A DNA stretch of 64,000 nt from Montifringilla adamsi (GCA_017590115.1 JAGGNK010006448.1:5625595-5689594), one strand, 5' to 3'; numbered from the stretch's first letter, positions 13,337-26,217 are shown. The notes: a model not told the origin generated them from the sequence alone. Translations and numbers: made by a program.

Positions 13337-13675
13337 TCACAGAACTTCAGTACCATAATTCACAAAGAAAGGGACCTCTGCAGGTTACTTAGTTCAACAC
13401 ATGCTCAATACAGCTATAGCCATGGCAGGCTGCCCATGGCTGTGTCCAGATGAGTCTTGAAAACTTCCAAGTGTGAAGATTTCGCAATCTCTCTGGGAAA
13501 CATCTTCTACTGTTTGACCACCTCAAACTAGTTTCCTAACAGCTAATTGCAATTTCCCATATTCTAACTTTTGTCTGTTGCCTCTCATCATATCACTATG
13601 ATCTTCCAAGGAGATCTGTCTTCTTCTCTGTATATTCCAGTGAGGTAGCTGCAAATAGGTCATGAGTCTAGTCCA
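13337..13675 (-). mobile_element. Old CR1 LINE 3' end (antisense)
   Basis: Read on the plus strand this follows the inverse of a CR1 3' region. It starts 'cacagaacttcag', then 'gaaagggacctctgcag', 'tgtccagatgagtcttgaaa', 'gcaatctctctgggaaac', 'tgtctgttgcctctcatca' and 'gatctgtcttcttctctg'. CR1 is the dominant LINE of birds and other sauropsids, and most copies are 5'-truncated as here. Many mismatches mark an old subfamily. The 134-codon minus-strand open frame at 13523-13927 enters this tail but its upstream half does not look like CR1, so it is not a gene. Confidence 0.8.
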
Positions 13676-14855
13676 TAAGCTGTGTCTTAGGTCAATTTGA
13701 CATAGAAGTCTGATACAGAAACAAACTAGTGCAATTCCACAGTATATGTTAGCCTTATAAAGATAAATAGCTTTATAAACTAGTCTCCTAGTCTGTTTTG
13801 GATTTAAAAGGTATGTTTCTTTCTCAGTATGACCTAACACTACCCAAGCACTCTTGCGGGAAGAAGTGAGGTAAGAATTGGGAGATAAATTACAAGAAAA
13901 CTTGTGTGAAATAATAGTATCATCCAAGACTTCAGGTTCTCCTTAATTTTGAAATAATTTTATTGTGTGTCTGCTAGCTATACATTTATACACTACCCAG
14001 AGAGGCTGTGATGCAGGAAGAGATCCAGTGCAACTTATTCACATGCCTAAATTGTGCCTCTTAGACATCCAGGATCCATCTTAAACAAATTTAACTCATC
14101 TTGGTGGACCTATGAGATCAACCCAGGACTTGTAAGAAACACCGGTACCATAGGTTGAGGTCAGAGTTCCATGCAGTACCTTTGGTGTGTTTTCAGCTGG
14201 ATAAATCCTCAGTGCAGTAAGGTAGATGCTTTTGAAGATTAAATGAGAAAACTAGATCTTAAATTGTAAAGTTGTGCCACTTCAAGGATACCTGTATGCC
14301 CATTGTACCTATTAAGAACTTTGACACTTCCTTTTAAGGAGATTAATGCATTAACATTTAAGTGCAAGCTAATTGATTTAGATAGCATGATTCAAATTTA
14401 TCCTGCTTGTTACAGTATCTTGGTTAGCTAAGATTAATTCAGACCACTTTAGTGCAGTGGGAGACTGCTCTCATCTTAACCATCTAAAAGTAGATGTCTA
14501 GTCTAAACTAATTGTGCAAATAAGATTTTTGATCAGTGGTGACATCTTCAAAAGACAACACGATTTGGGTAGTAGAAATCAATTCTAGGATTAAATGACT
14601 CGTACTCCATACCTGCGACTTTCCCTCTATGTTATATGGAGAAGGCACCAAGACCAGCTTGAACAAGTCAACTAATTTTCAGTTGGCAAGTATTAGGTAC
14701 ATTCTTATAATGGGAAAATATATTTTTTAATTTATTTGCTTATTTATTTATTATGCTAGAGAGAACTCAGGATAGAAATTGGCACCTCAAAGAATTCGGC
14801 AAAGAACTTATGACACTTTTGAATATAAGAAAAACTGAGGCTTTTAGGGGCTGGT
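13676..14855. other. Unique sequence, no gene seen; conserved-element-like patch at 14330-14540
   Basis: No exon or repeat family is recognised. The part 14330-14540 is free of simple repeats and carries several TAAT/ATTA cores ('gattaatgcattaac', 'gctaattgattta', 'aagattaattcaga'), the texture typical of conserved noncoding elements. That is an inference from composition only. Confidence 0.4.
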
Positions 14856-14893
14856 TTGGTGGTGGTTTTTTTTTGGTTGTTTTTTGTTGTGGG

Positions 14894-14953
<60 letters not shown>
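14856..14953. repeat. G/T-rich tract ending in a 58-T homopolymer
   Basis: A G/T preamble ('ggctggtttggtggtgg', then T9, 'ggttg', 'gttgtggggg') leads into an uninterrupted run of 58 T at 14896-14953. This is the longest homopolymer in the window. Its true length in the genome is uncertain because such runs are prone to sequencing and assembly error. The phenylalanine-rich open frame through it is an artefact of the run. Confidence 0.9.
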
Positions 14954-14954
<1 letters not shown>

Positions 14955-17900
14955 TGAAAAAGCCCCTAATACATACACGAAAAATTACATGAAAATTTTA
15001 AGATAATCATAGAAATTTTTAATAAATGAGAAAAATATGAAGAAGAATGATAGATCTAAAAAAATTATATTAAATGTCTTGCATTCACAGATACCAATTT
15101 TGCATGTTAATGAGGTACACTGTGAAATTTTTATAATCAAATCAAAACCATAAACAATAGTCATGAAAAAACCAACAAACCAACTGTACTTGAAATACTT
15201 CACATTTTTTATTCTGAATGAAAAAGTCTTTGCTTTTTACCACAGTTTTTTTTTTTTCTTTTAGGTTGCAATTCTTCAAAAATTTCAGGTTTTTTCTGGG
15301 TTAGTTGGGAAATCAAACTATTGCTGTTTTAAAGCTTGAAATAAATTATTTTCTTCTACAGTTCCTCCTAAGTGTTATTATCAATAAGTGCAATACTATG
15401 TTTTGCTTTGATTTGTTTATGGCTTTTCTTGTCAGTTTTACAATGTTATTTTCAAGAAAAAACATATAAGCATTGTACCTCCTCAAAGAGTTTACATGTT
15501 GAAAAATATGACATCTTGGAATCCAGTTTTCACCATTTTCTTGTTTACAAAGCTTATAAAGTGTAGATGTGCTAAGAGCATCTCTTCAGCAAGTATGAAA
15601 ATAATGTTTTCCTCCTGGCAATATTTTGAAATCACATTCTCAGAATTAAGGTTCATTTTAGAGTAAAATCGCATAGGTTGTAACACGGAAATCTCAGGCA
15701 ACCAGTGGTAGATGACTTGATCTATAAATGCTTCATGCATTACACTCTTTTTCATGAAAGAAACATTGGTAAGTCATCAATTTTGTGCTTTCTTGATAGG
15801 TCTTTAATTTATGTTGCATATTTTGTTGGACAGCTAGTCATATAAGCTTTTTATCATCTCAGATTAATTCAAGAGAGGGATATCTTGCCATTTTGGACGA
15901 TCATTCTGAAGATTATCAAACTTCTGAATCTGTGTGTCTATTTCTATCCACCACCAGGTAACAGCTTATCCCTCTTTTTCTGTAGTCTATCTTTTCAAAA
16001 TAAGCCCAGAGTCAAGTGTTCTGCCTTTCTGTTCTAATGACATGCTATTCCTGTTTGCATACTGGAATTATTCCATATTTTAGCATAAACTCTCCATTCT
16101 TTCTTCCTATTTACCTTTGAAGTTTTCTTGTTGCTATAAAACCCTTACTAGCTTTATTTTTCAAACCTCTAGTTTGTATATGATAATTTGTCTGCAAAGA
16201 ATTATGGAGATTCTGTGAAGCCCAAAGTTCTTTTCTTACTTGATCAAGGAACTATATTAAAGCAAACATATTCTTCTAGTAACATAGAAAGAAATATAGG
16301 CACGAGAGGGTAAAAGTCTTTTTTTAACTGAACTAGCTTTCTGTTCCCACTGGTATCACATGATTTGGAAAGAAGGGAAGACGAGTGAAAGAAAAATTAG
16401 AAGAAGCTTACACAACAACAAGGAATTTCTCATTCCTGAAATTCCAGGTGAACAAGAAGGTAAGATAAATTTCATGTTACATTAGGCGTTGTGTTCACAT
16501 CCAGGTTGCACACACTTTAGTTTAGCTACTTGAACGGAATACACTGCATCTGAATTTAGGATTGAAACTTCCAATAGACATGGCTAGGGAGGTACTCAGA
16601 CAGAAGCATTTTCAAGCAGTTGAGATGCCTCTGTTAATCCAAGACAGATACAATTTGATCAATGGCAAACTTGTGTCCTATTTGCAAATGACAGGTTAAA
16701 GGAAATCGAAGATATCTCATACAGCACAAGATAACTTGTGAACAACTAAACAGAGCTATAGAATGGGCTATAATGGGAAATCAGAAATATTGAACTAGAT
16801 GCAGTTTCCTAATTGTAACCATAAACGGGTATTTGAGTTGTCCTCAATAATCTGCGCCTCCACCTGGAGTGGCAAATATTGCACTAGATCCATGGGAGAC
16901 AACTCTTTCAGGAACTGTAGTTAAAGATCAAATCAGATTACCGTAGGATATCTGAGTTTATTAGTGCCATACTAGGCTATTGAATTGAGTTTTGCTTTCT
17001 AATTTTTATCTATTCACTCAGTTATAGCTGCAAATTACTTTATCTTTTATGGTTTACCAATGGTAACATATACAGCATTTTGTCACCAAATGGGACCCGC
17101 TGTTTAAAATTATTTCCTTTGTGTTTAAAGATAATGACAAAGAAACTTTGTGTACAGCTCATAATATAATTTAGGTTCTTATACCTCACAGCTTACCAAG
17201 AAAATGGTCTAAATTTTGATGAGATTTCTAGAAATGAGAAAAATATGTGTATTTAAAAAAATCCAGTGGATAAGGCATGGATTGTGGAATCATGTCCGCT
17301 TTCTAGCATCTCTGTGGTCACTGGGGAGGATTTATGGAGAAACCTTTTAAACTGTGAAAGACATACAAACAAGCCAAAGTATGTGTGCAGCTTAGCTAAA
17401 TCAAAGACTAAGAATGAGGGCCTGAGTTAAATGCACTTGCAAAAAAAAATGAACTGGGGAGTGATGGGGACGGCCACTGGTGAAGCATTTTCTGACCTCT
17501 TCTTCACATCAGTCCAAACCAAGGTTAGGCCTCTTTGCTATTCCAAGGTGAGCATACAGAGATAAACTCTTAGAAGAGAGAATTACTCAAGTCCCCACAA
17601 AAGAAGAACTGAACTAGCACAGTGAAAATGTTGGCAGATAATGAGGGCTGGTAATGATTCTGTGATTTTGATAAAATATGGTCATTGCAGTCTTAAAAAA
17701 GATTATTTCAGTCAGTGATAATTTCACTCATTATTTCAATGATACTTTCACTGAAGCTAAATAAGTGTCCTGTGAAGGAAAATGAGAAAAAGGAGAGAAG
17801 AGCCTGAAAAAGTTCTTTTGAATCTCTTTTTCATTTTTCAGAATTAAGTCCCTTTTTACTAAAAGGCAGATTGAGAATATAATTTCCCTCTTTCAATGCA

Positions 17901-18290
17901 TTGGTATAGATAGTTCCTACATATTGTCTAAAGCAGAATTTTAGTTATTTTGGGGCAGAAAATCTCACTGTGATTCCATAAAATTATTCCACGGAAGGTT
18001 TAATTGGTCTCTCATAATACCAGGTGTTTATGTGAAATAATAGAATGAGATGGAGCTTCAAAGAGTGTCTGCAGCTGGAACCTGTGGATTTTTTAAGAAT
18101 AACCTTTCTATACTTACCTCATGTAAAACTTTTTTTTTTTTTTTTTAGTTTCTGAACTTAAAACTTTCCTGATTGTAAAATACGGTAGGTTTTCCTTCTT
18201 TGTCTAAATACAACATCTCATATCTCTTGAATAGACATTACTACTACTGACTTAGAGAGCTTCAAAATTTAGGTATATTTAACTTTGTTG
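14954..18290. other. Unique AT-rich sequence, no gene seen
   Basis: Only short, featureless open frames occur. The stretch includes a poly-T of 18 near 18131-18148 and ordinary AT-rich sequence. I recognise no repeat family, RNA gene or exon. Confidence 0.5.
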
Positions 18291-18860
18291 TGTTGACCTT
18301 GTCTGGACACCAGGTACCCAGCGAGCTGCTCTATCATGTTCCTTCCCAGATGGACAGGGGAGAGAAAATAAGGTGGAAAACCACTCATAGGTTGAGATAA
18401 AGCAGCTTACTAAAGTAAAAGTGCAAGTTTGTGCATACACAAGCAAAGAGAAGGAAAAAGTAGGTTTGTACTCTTCAGCAAGAGATGTTCAGCCACTCCC
18501 CGGGAAGCAGGGCTTCTGCACATGTAGTGGTCACTCAGGAAGGCAAACACTGTAAATAAAAAAATTCCACCCTTTCCTTCTCATTTCCTTAGCTTTTGCA
18601 TCTGAGCTGACATCATATGGAATAGGAAATCTCTTTGGTTAATTTGGTTCAGCTGGCCTGGTTGCATCCCCTCCCAGGATCTTGCCCACACCTTGATGGG
18701 GGGAAAATGTTGAGAGTCAGCCCTGATGCTGTGCCAGCCCTGCTCAGCAGAACCCAAAGCACTGGGGTGCTGTCAACAACTTTCCAGGTGCCAGTGCAAA
18801 GCTCAGCACTGTGAGGGCTACAATAGCAAAATGAGCTCCATCTCAGCCAGATCCAACACA
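18291..18860 (-). mobile_element. LTR of the main avian ERV family (copy 3, antisense, divergent)
   Basis: The plus strand starts near 'tgttgaccttgtctggacac' and ends at 'gccagatccaacaca'. In between, the family order is kept: 'ggacaggggagagaaaata', 'ataggttgagataaagcag', 'gggaagcagggcttctgc', 'actcaggaaggcaaacac' and 'gctgacatcatatggaata'. It continues with 'tctctttggttaatttggtt', 'ggttgcatcccctcccagga' and 'cagccctgctcagcagaac'. About 570 bp is a full LTR length. The 5' third differs from copies at 521 and 46603, so it may be a sister subfamily. No TATA word survives. The 81-codon open frame at 18649-18894 lies inside it and is not a gene. No retroviral internal sequence is adjacent, and no target duplication is visible. 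Confidence 0.75.
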
Positions 18861-19481
18861 ATCTCCAGCCCTTATTCCACACCCTTTGATTCATAATCAG
18901 ATTCTACACGATTTATATATTTTCTAACTATTCCACTGTATTTATTTCTCATTACTGAAATCCCTTCTTATTAATTCATGCAACTTAAACTGCATCCTTA
19001 AACCATTTTAATACTCAACATACAGATTTATAAATTTTTGTAACTACTATACCCTGTCCTGTCACAAATTGATAATATTCTCCCATTTCATGGGCTTCCT
19101 CTGCCCCTCCAGATCTATGACTTGGGCTTCATCTTACCAGGATGGATACTTAAGACAGGAGAAGAAGCACAATCAATCATTGGGCACCAATACCATCCTG
19201 GCTCAGGTCATTGTTGCACTCTCCTTGCTCCTCTCAAAATTCAGTCTTTGTCAGTTCAATGTCTTCCTGCTACTTTACTTCCTGCAACATACAGCTTACA
19301 CTTCAGATAATTTCTCCCCCAAGGTTTAGACTCTTTGAGGCACACACTGGGTCTCCCCATTCTTCTGCATTATCCACCAAGTTCACCCTGATCCTTAAGC
19401 AAAGACAATCCCATGAATGGGTTTGCACTTTCCCATGGGAGGAGAAATCCACACAGCTACAGTACAGATGAATTTTAAAAG

Positions 19482-19519
19482 TATCTAAAAAAGAAAAGAA
19501 TATCTAAAAAAGAAAAGAA
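19482..19519. repeat. 19-bp tandem duplication
   Basis: The unit 'tatctaaaaaagaaaagaa' occurs twice head-to-tail without mismatch, at 19482-19500 and 19501-19519. It is a recent small duplication or slippage event. Confidence 0.95.
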
Positions 19520-22500
19520 TAAAAATCCATGTGTAGTTGAAGCTTTTGTGAAAGTATGTTTCAGAGCTTTTCCCCCAAATGTTGAACTTGATGAGTTTGA
19601 CACTTTCTGACAGATATGAACATTTTGAGCTTTGAGACTTTTAGAACACTATGAAATGTTTCACCTTCTTGTCACCTTTCCATATAAACACCAGAAAAAG
19701 TGTCAGTATGAGAGAGATGACAGGGTGTAACACACAAAAAAAAGGCAAACAAAATATGAAACTAGTATTTCTTTTGTCATGTCCTTGTAGCAACCTCTTT
19801 CCCCTCTATGTCAGGGCTTTCTAATTCACTTCTCTGTTTGCCTCCACAAAGATTTTCCCTCCCCATTATCCTTGTCCAATCCCATTATTTTTCTTTCTAT
19901 ATTTCCTACTGATTTCCTAGATCAGAAGACTGAACTAAAAATAAAAAATAGCTAAATATTTAAATTAGAAGTAGCTATTTTAGGCTTTCTTTATAGTCAG
20001 TGCAAAGAAGTATGCACCTGCAAAAATATTGTGCTTAGTCTTAATGGTCTATTTTAGAATCTTAATTTCTGTTTGACCATAAATATAGCCTAAAGTGGCT
20101 AGTTCTTTTATGAATCTCTAACTTCTTAAAGTATAAGTTTGTGTGGAGGAAGATTCTCTTAATTTTCTAGCTAGAATAATAAAAAGGCAAAACCAGCTGC
20201 AGAGTATAAAAAATACAGTTAGGTGTACTCTGTCCTTAATTTCCTTTAATTTCCATACGAACATACTTTCCAAAGAATGAACTGATTCTTTTCCCAGTAT
20301 CCATCCAATATTTATATCCCTTGTTATATTTATATTTTTTTTCAGTTCTTGCAACATTTAGGCTTCTCAGGAATGCTTAATCTGTGAAATACTTTTTGAG
20401 GCACGCAGACGCACTCTTTTTTCCTACATTACCATGCAGTCCAAGAATATGTTCTGCTTTCTGAAGCATATGGGAACATGGGAATTAAAGACCATGTCAG
20501 ACTTCTGCTTGCACTTGCTCACCCATTAAGCTTAAAACCTGCAATTTCCACATCTTTAAAGGAAGCTACAAGTTTGGTTGAAGCACTCACAAGCAAGCTT
20601 AAAATATTCACAGTTACTTATAAAAATGATCTGAATGGAGCGTTTTGACCTCAGATTTTATTGGAAAAACTGTAATTGTATATAAATAAACTAATTAGAG
20701 ATTTAATGCTCAGTATACCTTATATATGCCATACATACATGCATATCTATCTATAAATATAGAAATAATCCTTAATGTAAGACATATATGTTTTAAAATG
20801 AAGACCTGATTCTAAATATTAAGAATGTCCTTATTTCATACATGTATGAGTGGGAGAGGCTGTTCCTGAAGAAAATCCATGTCTGAGATGAGACTGTTTG
20901 CTCCTAAAGAAGGTCTCTCTTTTTCAATTGGCTTTTATTAGTGTTGAATATGGTATAGGCTGAGACTTGTCTCTGTGAGATAAAAAACCCAAAAATGGAT
21001 GGATGAGATAGCAGCTCAGATTCCTTTAGCTGTGTTTATGGTGTTAAAATAATAGAAGTAGGGCCATGGTCATCCATTATGTTTAATTTCCAGTTTGTTT
21101 TCCACCCTTTTTTGGAGGACCCTAAGTCACTAGATAGCAAAACACAGTTCAAGGTTCAAAAAATGTAGAGTCCTAAAGATACCTAATTCTGGAGAAAATT
21201 AGCTATGAGAATGCAAATAATACTATTGAGATATGTTTTCCCATGCTCTGTGTTATGCCTTTGTGCTGCACACCCTCAAAATTTCTCTATGCTCACTCCC
21301 TCACCTATACAGCAATATGTATGTGATACACACACTACGGCCACTAGGGTACACCAAAAAACTTAGAAGACAGGTTTTATACAGAGAGAACACACTCACT
21401 CTGCTTTGCAGGAGCTCACATTTGGTCTGTGGGTTAGGAAGAATTTCATGAAACTGCTAATTTAGCATTGGAAGTGTTTTAATGCTTAACTTTGGTTTTG
21501 ATGATACATGATTTGTTGTCCTCCTTCACATACTTTGGGATGGATGGGTTAACATCTCCTACATCAAAAACCCAAATCTATTATTTGTGCACTAGCAAAG
21601 ATGAACAAAACATAACAGCTCTGTGTGTATAACTATTTGATTGTGAACATATAACTATTGAAAATGATTATCAATAAAGTGTTGGGAAAAGAATTACATT
21701 TTGAGCCATATGTCATGCATTTTTCTCAAGCAAGACATCTGAGGAAATGAAGTAGAATTAAACATATTAAAGTGCCTTTATGTTTCTGTTCCTGAAGGTA
21801 TGCAAATATTCCACTAAAGAGGATTAAATTTAAAATTAATTTGGTAATTTTACTTCCCTTTTAGTGGGAATTAGAAAGAGCTTCTTTACTCCATTTTAGT
21901 GAATTATTCACTTACTTTTAGGGTTATCTTTTATTGGCAGTTGAGGATTCAGATACTTGCTGAAAGCTAACCAAGTGTTTAAGTGGTTAGATGAAACAAA
22001 TGGAAGTTTTGAATGAGGGCCAGACCCTTTATTCTGGGAGTTAAAACATTTTTCATGGTCAAGAAGCTTGCTCCTAACATTAGAAGAAATTAAAAAAATG
22101 TAGCACAAATGATAAAGCACAGTGCTAACTTTTCTTATAAGCTGGAATTTACCCTGGTTATATAAAGCTATCCCTGCAAAAAAGGACCAAAAGCAATATA
22201 TTAATCTCATGCCTTCCATGTCTCTAGACAGTAATGACAGTTGCAAGGTGTCTCCTTGCAGCATGATACAGGAGTAGGTTTTATGTTATTTGGCTTTAGA
22301 TAACTGTTGAGATGTAGTAAGGTGTAATTGAGGTTTCTAAGCATCTAACAATGTATCTTCTCCTGGTGTCATGGGCTCATGCTTCCCAAAAGGAAGCATG
22401 TCAGTCTGGTTTAATCACCAGGCATATTCACTTTGTGAGGTATCCAGTAGCATTCTGTATGATCTGTAGATGACACTCAAAAAAAGCTTGTGTGCACCTG

Positions 22501-23372
22501 CTCTTTTTTGCCACCACTTGAGACATGATCTGAGATATCCAGCATGTCTCAAGTATAAAGAGATGTCTATGTGATACGTGCAGACAAATGAAAGAACATC
22601 AGCAAGAGATAAATTACAGTTTACAAGTATCTTCTTTCCTGAGCCAAAAAGTGTATTTAGAATCCCTAGCATTCATTAGAGAACTGATCTTCACCACTTC
22701 CTTGTTCTTTTAACTTCTTAGGTGCTCTGACTTACTATGTCTTCCTGGTCTTTTACTAACCCATACTGTATCTCTTCCTCTTCTCATCAAATTTCCAGTT
22801 CTTCAAACCTTTCCATTGTTACATCTGTTCATCACTTCCGCTTTATTAATCTCAGCCCTGAGTTCAACAGTTACACTTTCACCTCTGGGAAGACCTCAGT
22901 CCTGCTAATTACAAAGTGCTGTTACAGGGACCCGTTTGTTACCATTTATCATTTTCTTCATATCAGGCCTCCTAAACTTTTCCTTTTTTATAATCTTCCA
23001 TTGCACATGGTGGGATTCTCCTTATCTGTGGAGTCCTCGTCATTGCTCCTCCAGTCTTTTCACTACCTCCCCATCCTCAAGAATGCTTACGCTGAGTGAA
23101 AAAGGCTGTGCTCTCTCTACCTCTGTCCACTTGTCCTCTGTTCATATCTCAGTTCCTTCAAAGCAGCCTTTGAAGTTTTCCTGCAAACAGCTCTGGAAAA
23201 CTGTAGGGTGCAACACAGAGCACAATTTTATTTCATCTACTATTTAACATCTAACTGTAAGGCTTTTATGACTTGATCTTGTTGACACATAGACTCTCAT
23301 TCAATGGCAAGTGAGGGTATTTATGATGTAGCTGCAGAGAGAAGAATTTATAACTTTGTCTAAAATAGCCAA

Positions 23373-23412
23373 GCTTTTATGGTAACAACAGGGCTTTTAT
23401 GGTAATGACAAA
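23373..23412. repeat. 20-bp tandem duplication
   Basis: The word 'gcttttatggtaa' recurs with a 20-bp period (starts at 23373 and 23393). The halves diverge only in the last few bases (caacagg against tgacaaa). Confidence 0.85.
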
Positions 23413-23509
23413 CTTAGTGCGCTTTATAACTCTGGTGAATTTAAAGACAGAATAGTAAAAGCACTAGGTAGTATGCTTAAAAAAAAAAAAGGAAAAGAGA
23501 AAATAAAAT

Positions 23510-23960
23510 AAAAAAGCTATTTAATGTTTCTATTCAGCTTTTTAATGTACTGTGGAAAGCACTGGTTAGAGTGGGTCATACATCAATATATTAAAATGTT
23601 GCTTTTAAATCCTAGCAGCTGACTAAAATATTTCAGGAGTAATTCATCTGAAACCAGCCTTGCAGCTTGATGTATTAAGCTTTTGATATGAAATGTTTTC
23701 CACCAACTGCATCATAATGTATTTTTAAAACATGGCTCAGTAGCTGAATGTGGCTTAAATTTAAAGTTTCTTTAAGAAAAGCAAGGCAGTTAATATTTTT
23801 GTAGTTTAGCTGTCATTTTTTATCATGTTTTGTCTTTATTTTTCGCTTAAAAGCAACTGTTTTACAATAGATCTGAAGCATGTATTTGACATTCTTTCTA
23901 ATACAGGGTCTGTTACTATAGTTTGACTGCAGCTGTGCAACTAGATCCTGTTGTAACAAA
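23510..23960. promoter_or_regulatory. Candidate conserved noncoding element
   Basis: This 450-bp stretch has no simple repeat and no repeat-family match. It is dense in AT-rich transcription-factor-like words (TAAT cores, 'cagctgac', 'tgcagcttgatg', 'tagctgtcattttt', 'ctgcagctgtgcaa'). This texture is typical of deeply conserved vertebrate enhancers in gene deserts. No alignment was possible, so conservation itself is unproven. Confidence 0.3.
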
Positions 23961-24125
23961 CCAAGAGGAGCTTGGAGGAGAAATAATTAATTTACTTCAA
24001 TTTCTGATGTACAGAAAGAGGGATCTGTACTACATATGAGATTTTTCTACAATGAGCTAAAGAACAATGAATCAAGTGACAAATCCAGCAGCTAGCTGTT
24101 GCCTCCTCCAGGAGAAATCCCATCC

Positions 24126-24165
24126 CCCAAAACAAATTAAACAACAAACAAACAAAAAAATCCCC
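24126..24165. repeat. A/C-rich low-complexity tract
   Basis: AAAC and AAC units with a terminal A run; the complement of the G/T tract class seen elsewhere in the window. Confidence 0.8.
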
Positions 24166-25145
24166 ATTTTTTCATCCAAAAGTACATTGAATTAACATTT
24201 TCTGTTGCATACTCTGAAATTGGGTACTCTCCATTTTTCTTTTTTTTTTTTAATTTTAATTCCTGATTTACAAAGTTTTACTGTCTTAAATACTTAGCCA
24301 TCCAGCTTGTAACAAGCTAAAAATTCTTAAGCACAGTAACAAGTTTAGCTAAGTAAAGTTAAAAGCAGTATATAAAATAAAACTTTAGATACATGTTCAT
24401 GGAATAGACATCCTTCTAGAAAATCTCAGCATCTTGTGTTCTTCAATGTCTTACCTCCTTTCCTATCCTGTCCTGTCTTGATGAACTCTTCATAGTCCCG
24501 AATTTTCCTGAAATGTGCCAGTAGAATTAAAATTTAAATAAAATGGGCATGAGTCGCAATAAGAAATCTATATCCAAAGGACATCTTGTCTAAGCAAAGA
24601 TGGAAACAAGGCTATAGAATGACCTGGGAGCAGAAATGGTGTCAATGCTAACTCTGCTTTGAGCTCATGTTTGCAAATGATATTCAGGGAAAATAATTTC
24701 AGTGACAGAAAGAGTTTTTCTTGATTTCCTGTGTTTTCTCAATCACCACCAAAAGAAACCAACAAACCATTCTCCATTTTAACAAATTCAGAGAATTAGA
24801 TTCTCCGTATGACTCTGAATTCTTTGGTGATTCCAAAATTTATTCAGGATGTCCTGTATTTCCACTGATTTACTCCTATGATTCAAAGAAGGGATCAAAT
24901 CCTGTAATTGGAATATTCTTGCCATTTCCTGTGTTACACTGTGCTTTAAACTCTTTAAGCTTTGCAATACTAAGGGGCTTCACTAGGGTACTTGGAGGCC
25001 TTCACTCTCACCCCTGCAATCTTCCTTTCATTGGAAATTGCATAAGCTTTCAATTAAGTTGATGTATCAGTACTTCATTTGTTTTTCTTTCCCTTTGGTA
25101 TTTCCACCATGCAGTTATTCTTTTGCTGTTATTTTTTACATGACT

Positions 25146-25171
25146 NNNNNNNNNNNNNNNNNNNNNNNNNN
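25146..25171. other. Assembly gap (26 N)
   Basis: Twenty-six undetermined bases directly precede a G/T-rich tract at 25172-25210 ('gttgtttttttggtggtttt'). The gap probably marks a low-complexity run that could not be read through. The two open frames drawn across the gap are not interpretable. Confidence 1.
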
Positions 25172-25210
25172 GTTGTTTTTTTGGTGGTTTTTTTTTTGTT
25201 TTGTTTTTAG
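25172..25210. repeat. G/T-rich tract beside the gap
   Basis: T runs are broken by G and GG, without C or A until 'tttttag'. The tract very likely continues into the gap. Confidence 0.85.
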
Positions 25211-25536
25211 CTTGCGCAAGAGGAAATGGATGACACAGTAGGTAATTGTCAGCTAAATATACGGTAAGCATGTCAGTAATATATATGCACAGAACTTAGC
25301 ATCAAATGAGAGTGCAATTTCTGCATCTGATCAAAGCATTCTCCAGTCAGCACTAATAGCATCATAATGAGGAAAAACCAATAGGGACTTTGAGCAGGTT
25401 CCTGCAGAAACTACATAAATACTATGAGAAAAGTATTGTGAGACAGCCACCTACTGTACTAGAGAGGACCTCCAGAGAACTACACTTGTATGGGAGACCC
25501 CTGCCACTCCAGCTCCTTGCTGTTTACTGGCGAGAT

Positions 25537-25600
25537 CTTTCTCTTTCCTTTTCCCTTTCCTTGTCTTGTCCCTATCTCTGACTCTCTCTCTCTCTTTCTG
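25537..25600. repeat. C/T-rich microsatellite-like tract
   Basis: The plus strand is a pyrimidine-rich run of TTTCTC, TTTCCC and (CT)n units, including 'ctctctctctctctttctg'. The preceding 150 bp (25380-25530) are less AT-rich and could belong to an unrecognised LTR, but I could not support that. Confidence 0.8.
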
Positions 25601-26217
25601 TTTTGGTTTTACTCCAAACTGCTTTTACCAATAACAGTCAAAATATGATACCAAGTCGCAAGTATTTTTATTTGTATGTACGTGATGTCAAGAAAGTTTT
25701 TAACAAATAATTAAGGAGCAGAAGAGCCTTCAGGATATAGTGTAGCTGTTCCCTGAATAATAATGATTATTAATACAGTTAAGACAGGTGGGCTCCCACT
25801 TCTCTCCCATACTTCCACCTTTCACATTAAAAGCCATTTACATATAATTAATAATATAAGTTGAGGAAACCTCAAATGAAGATATCCATAATGATTAGAA
25901 TGTTATCATACTGCTGACATCTAGAAGGTTGACAATAAAAGTGTACAGCATTATTAGGGAAGGAAGTTATGTTATGAAATAAAAAACAAGCAGGGAGTGT
26001 CATCAGGACACACAGGAAGCACAGTCCACTCTGCCAGTCTGCTGCTTGCTTTGCTCACCCGTGGTCTTAGGCTACTGCCTCTATAGTTACTCAAGCCGGC
26101 TCAGCCAGCAACTGGAGGTCTCCAGAGGGTCAGAAAGGCTCCTGAGGCAGTGTTTTAAGGTTGTCTGGAGCATGGTAGCATGGAGGATGAGGCATAAGCA
26201 GGGAAGCATGTTTTGTC

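Larger units (their letters stand above)
18861..25145. other. Mixed unique sequence with two unclassified blocks, no gene seen
   Basis: Two parts differ from the background. At 19080-19470 the sequence is less AT-rich and, on the minus strand, contains 'ggggagacccagtgtgtgcc', reminiscent of retroviral leader or LTR DNA; I cannot assign it. At 22780-23260 the plus strand is C/T-rich with several overlapping open frames of about 100-120 codons that show no domain. A conserved-element-like patch lies at 23510-23960. The remainder is ordinary AT-rich sequence. Confidence 0.4.

Noticed and set aside
13523..13927. 134-codon open frame, minus strand
   Set aside because: Its C-terminal part is the noncoding tail of an old CR1 and the rest has no recognisable homology.
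22737..23247. Overlapping 100-120 codon frames in a C/T-rich block
   Set aside because: Pyrimidine-rich composition removes stop codons; no domain appears in any frame.
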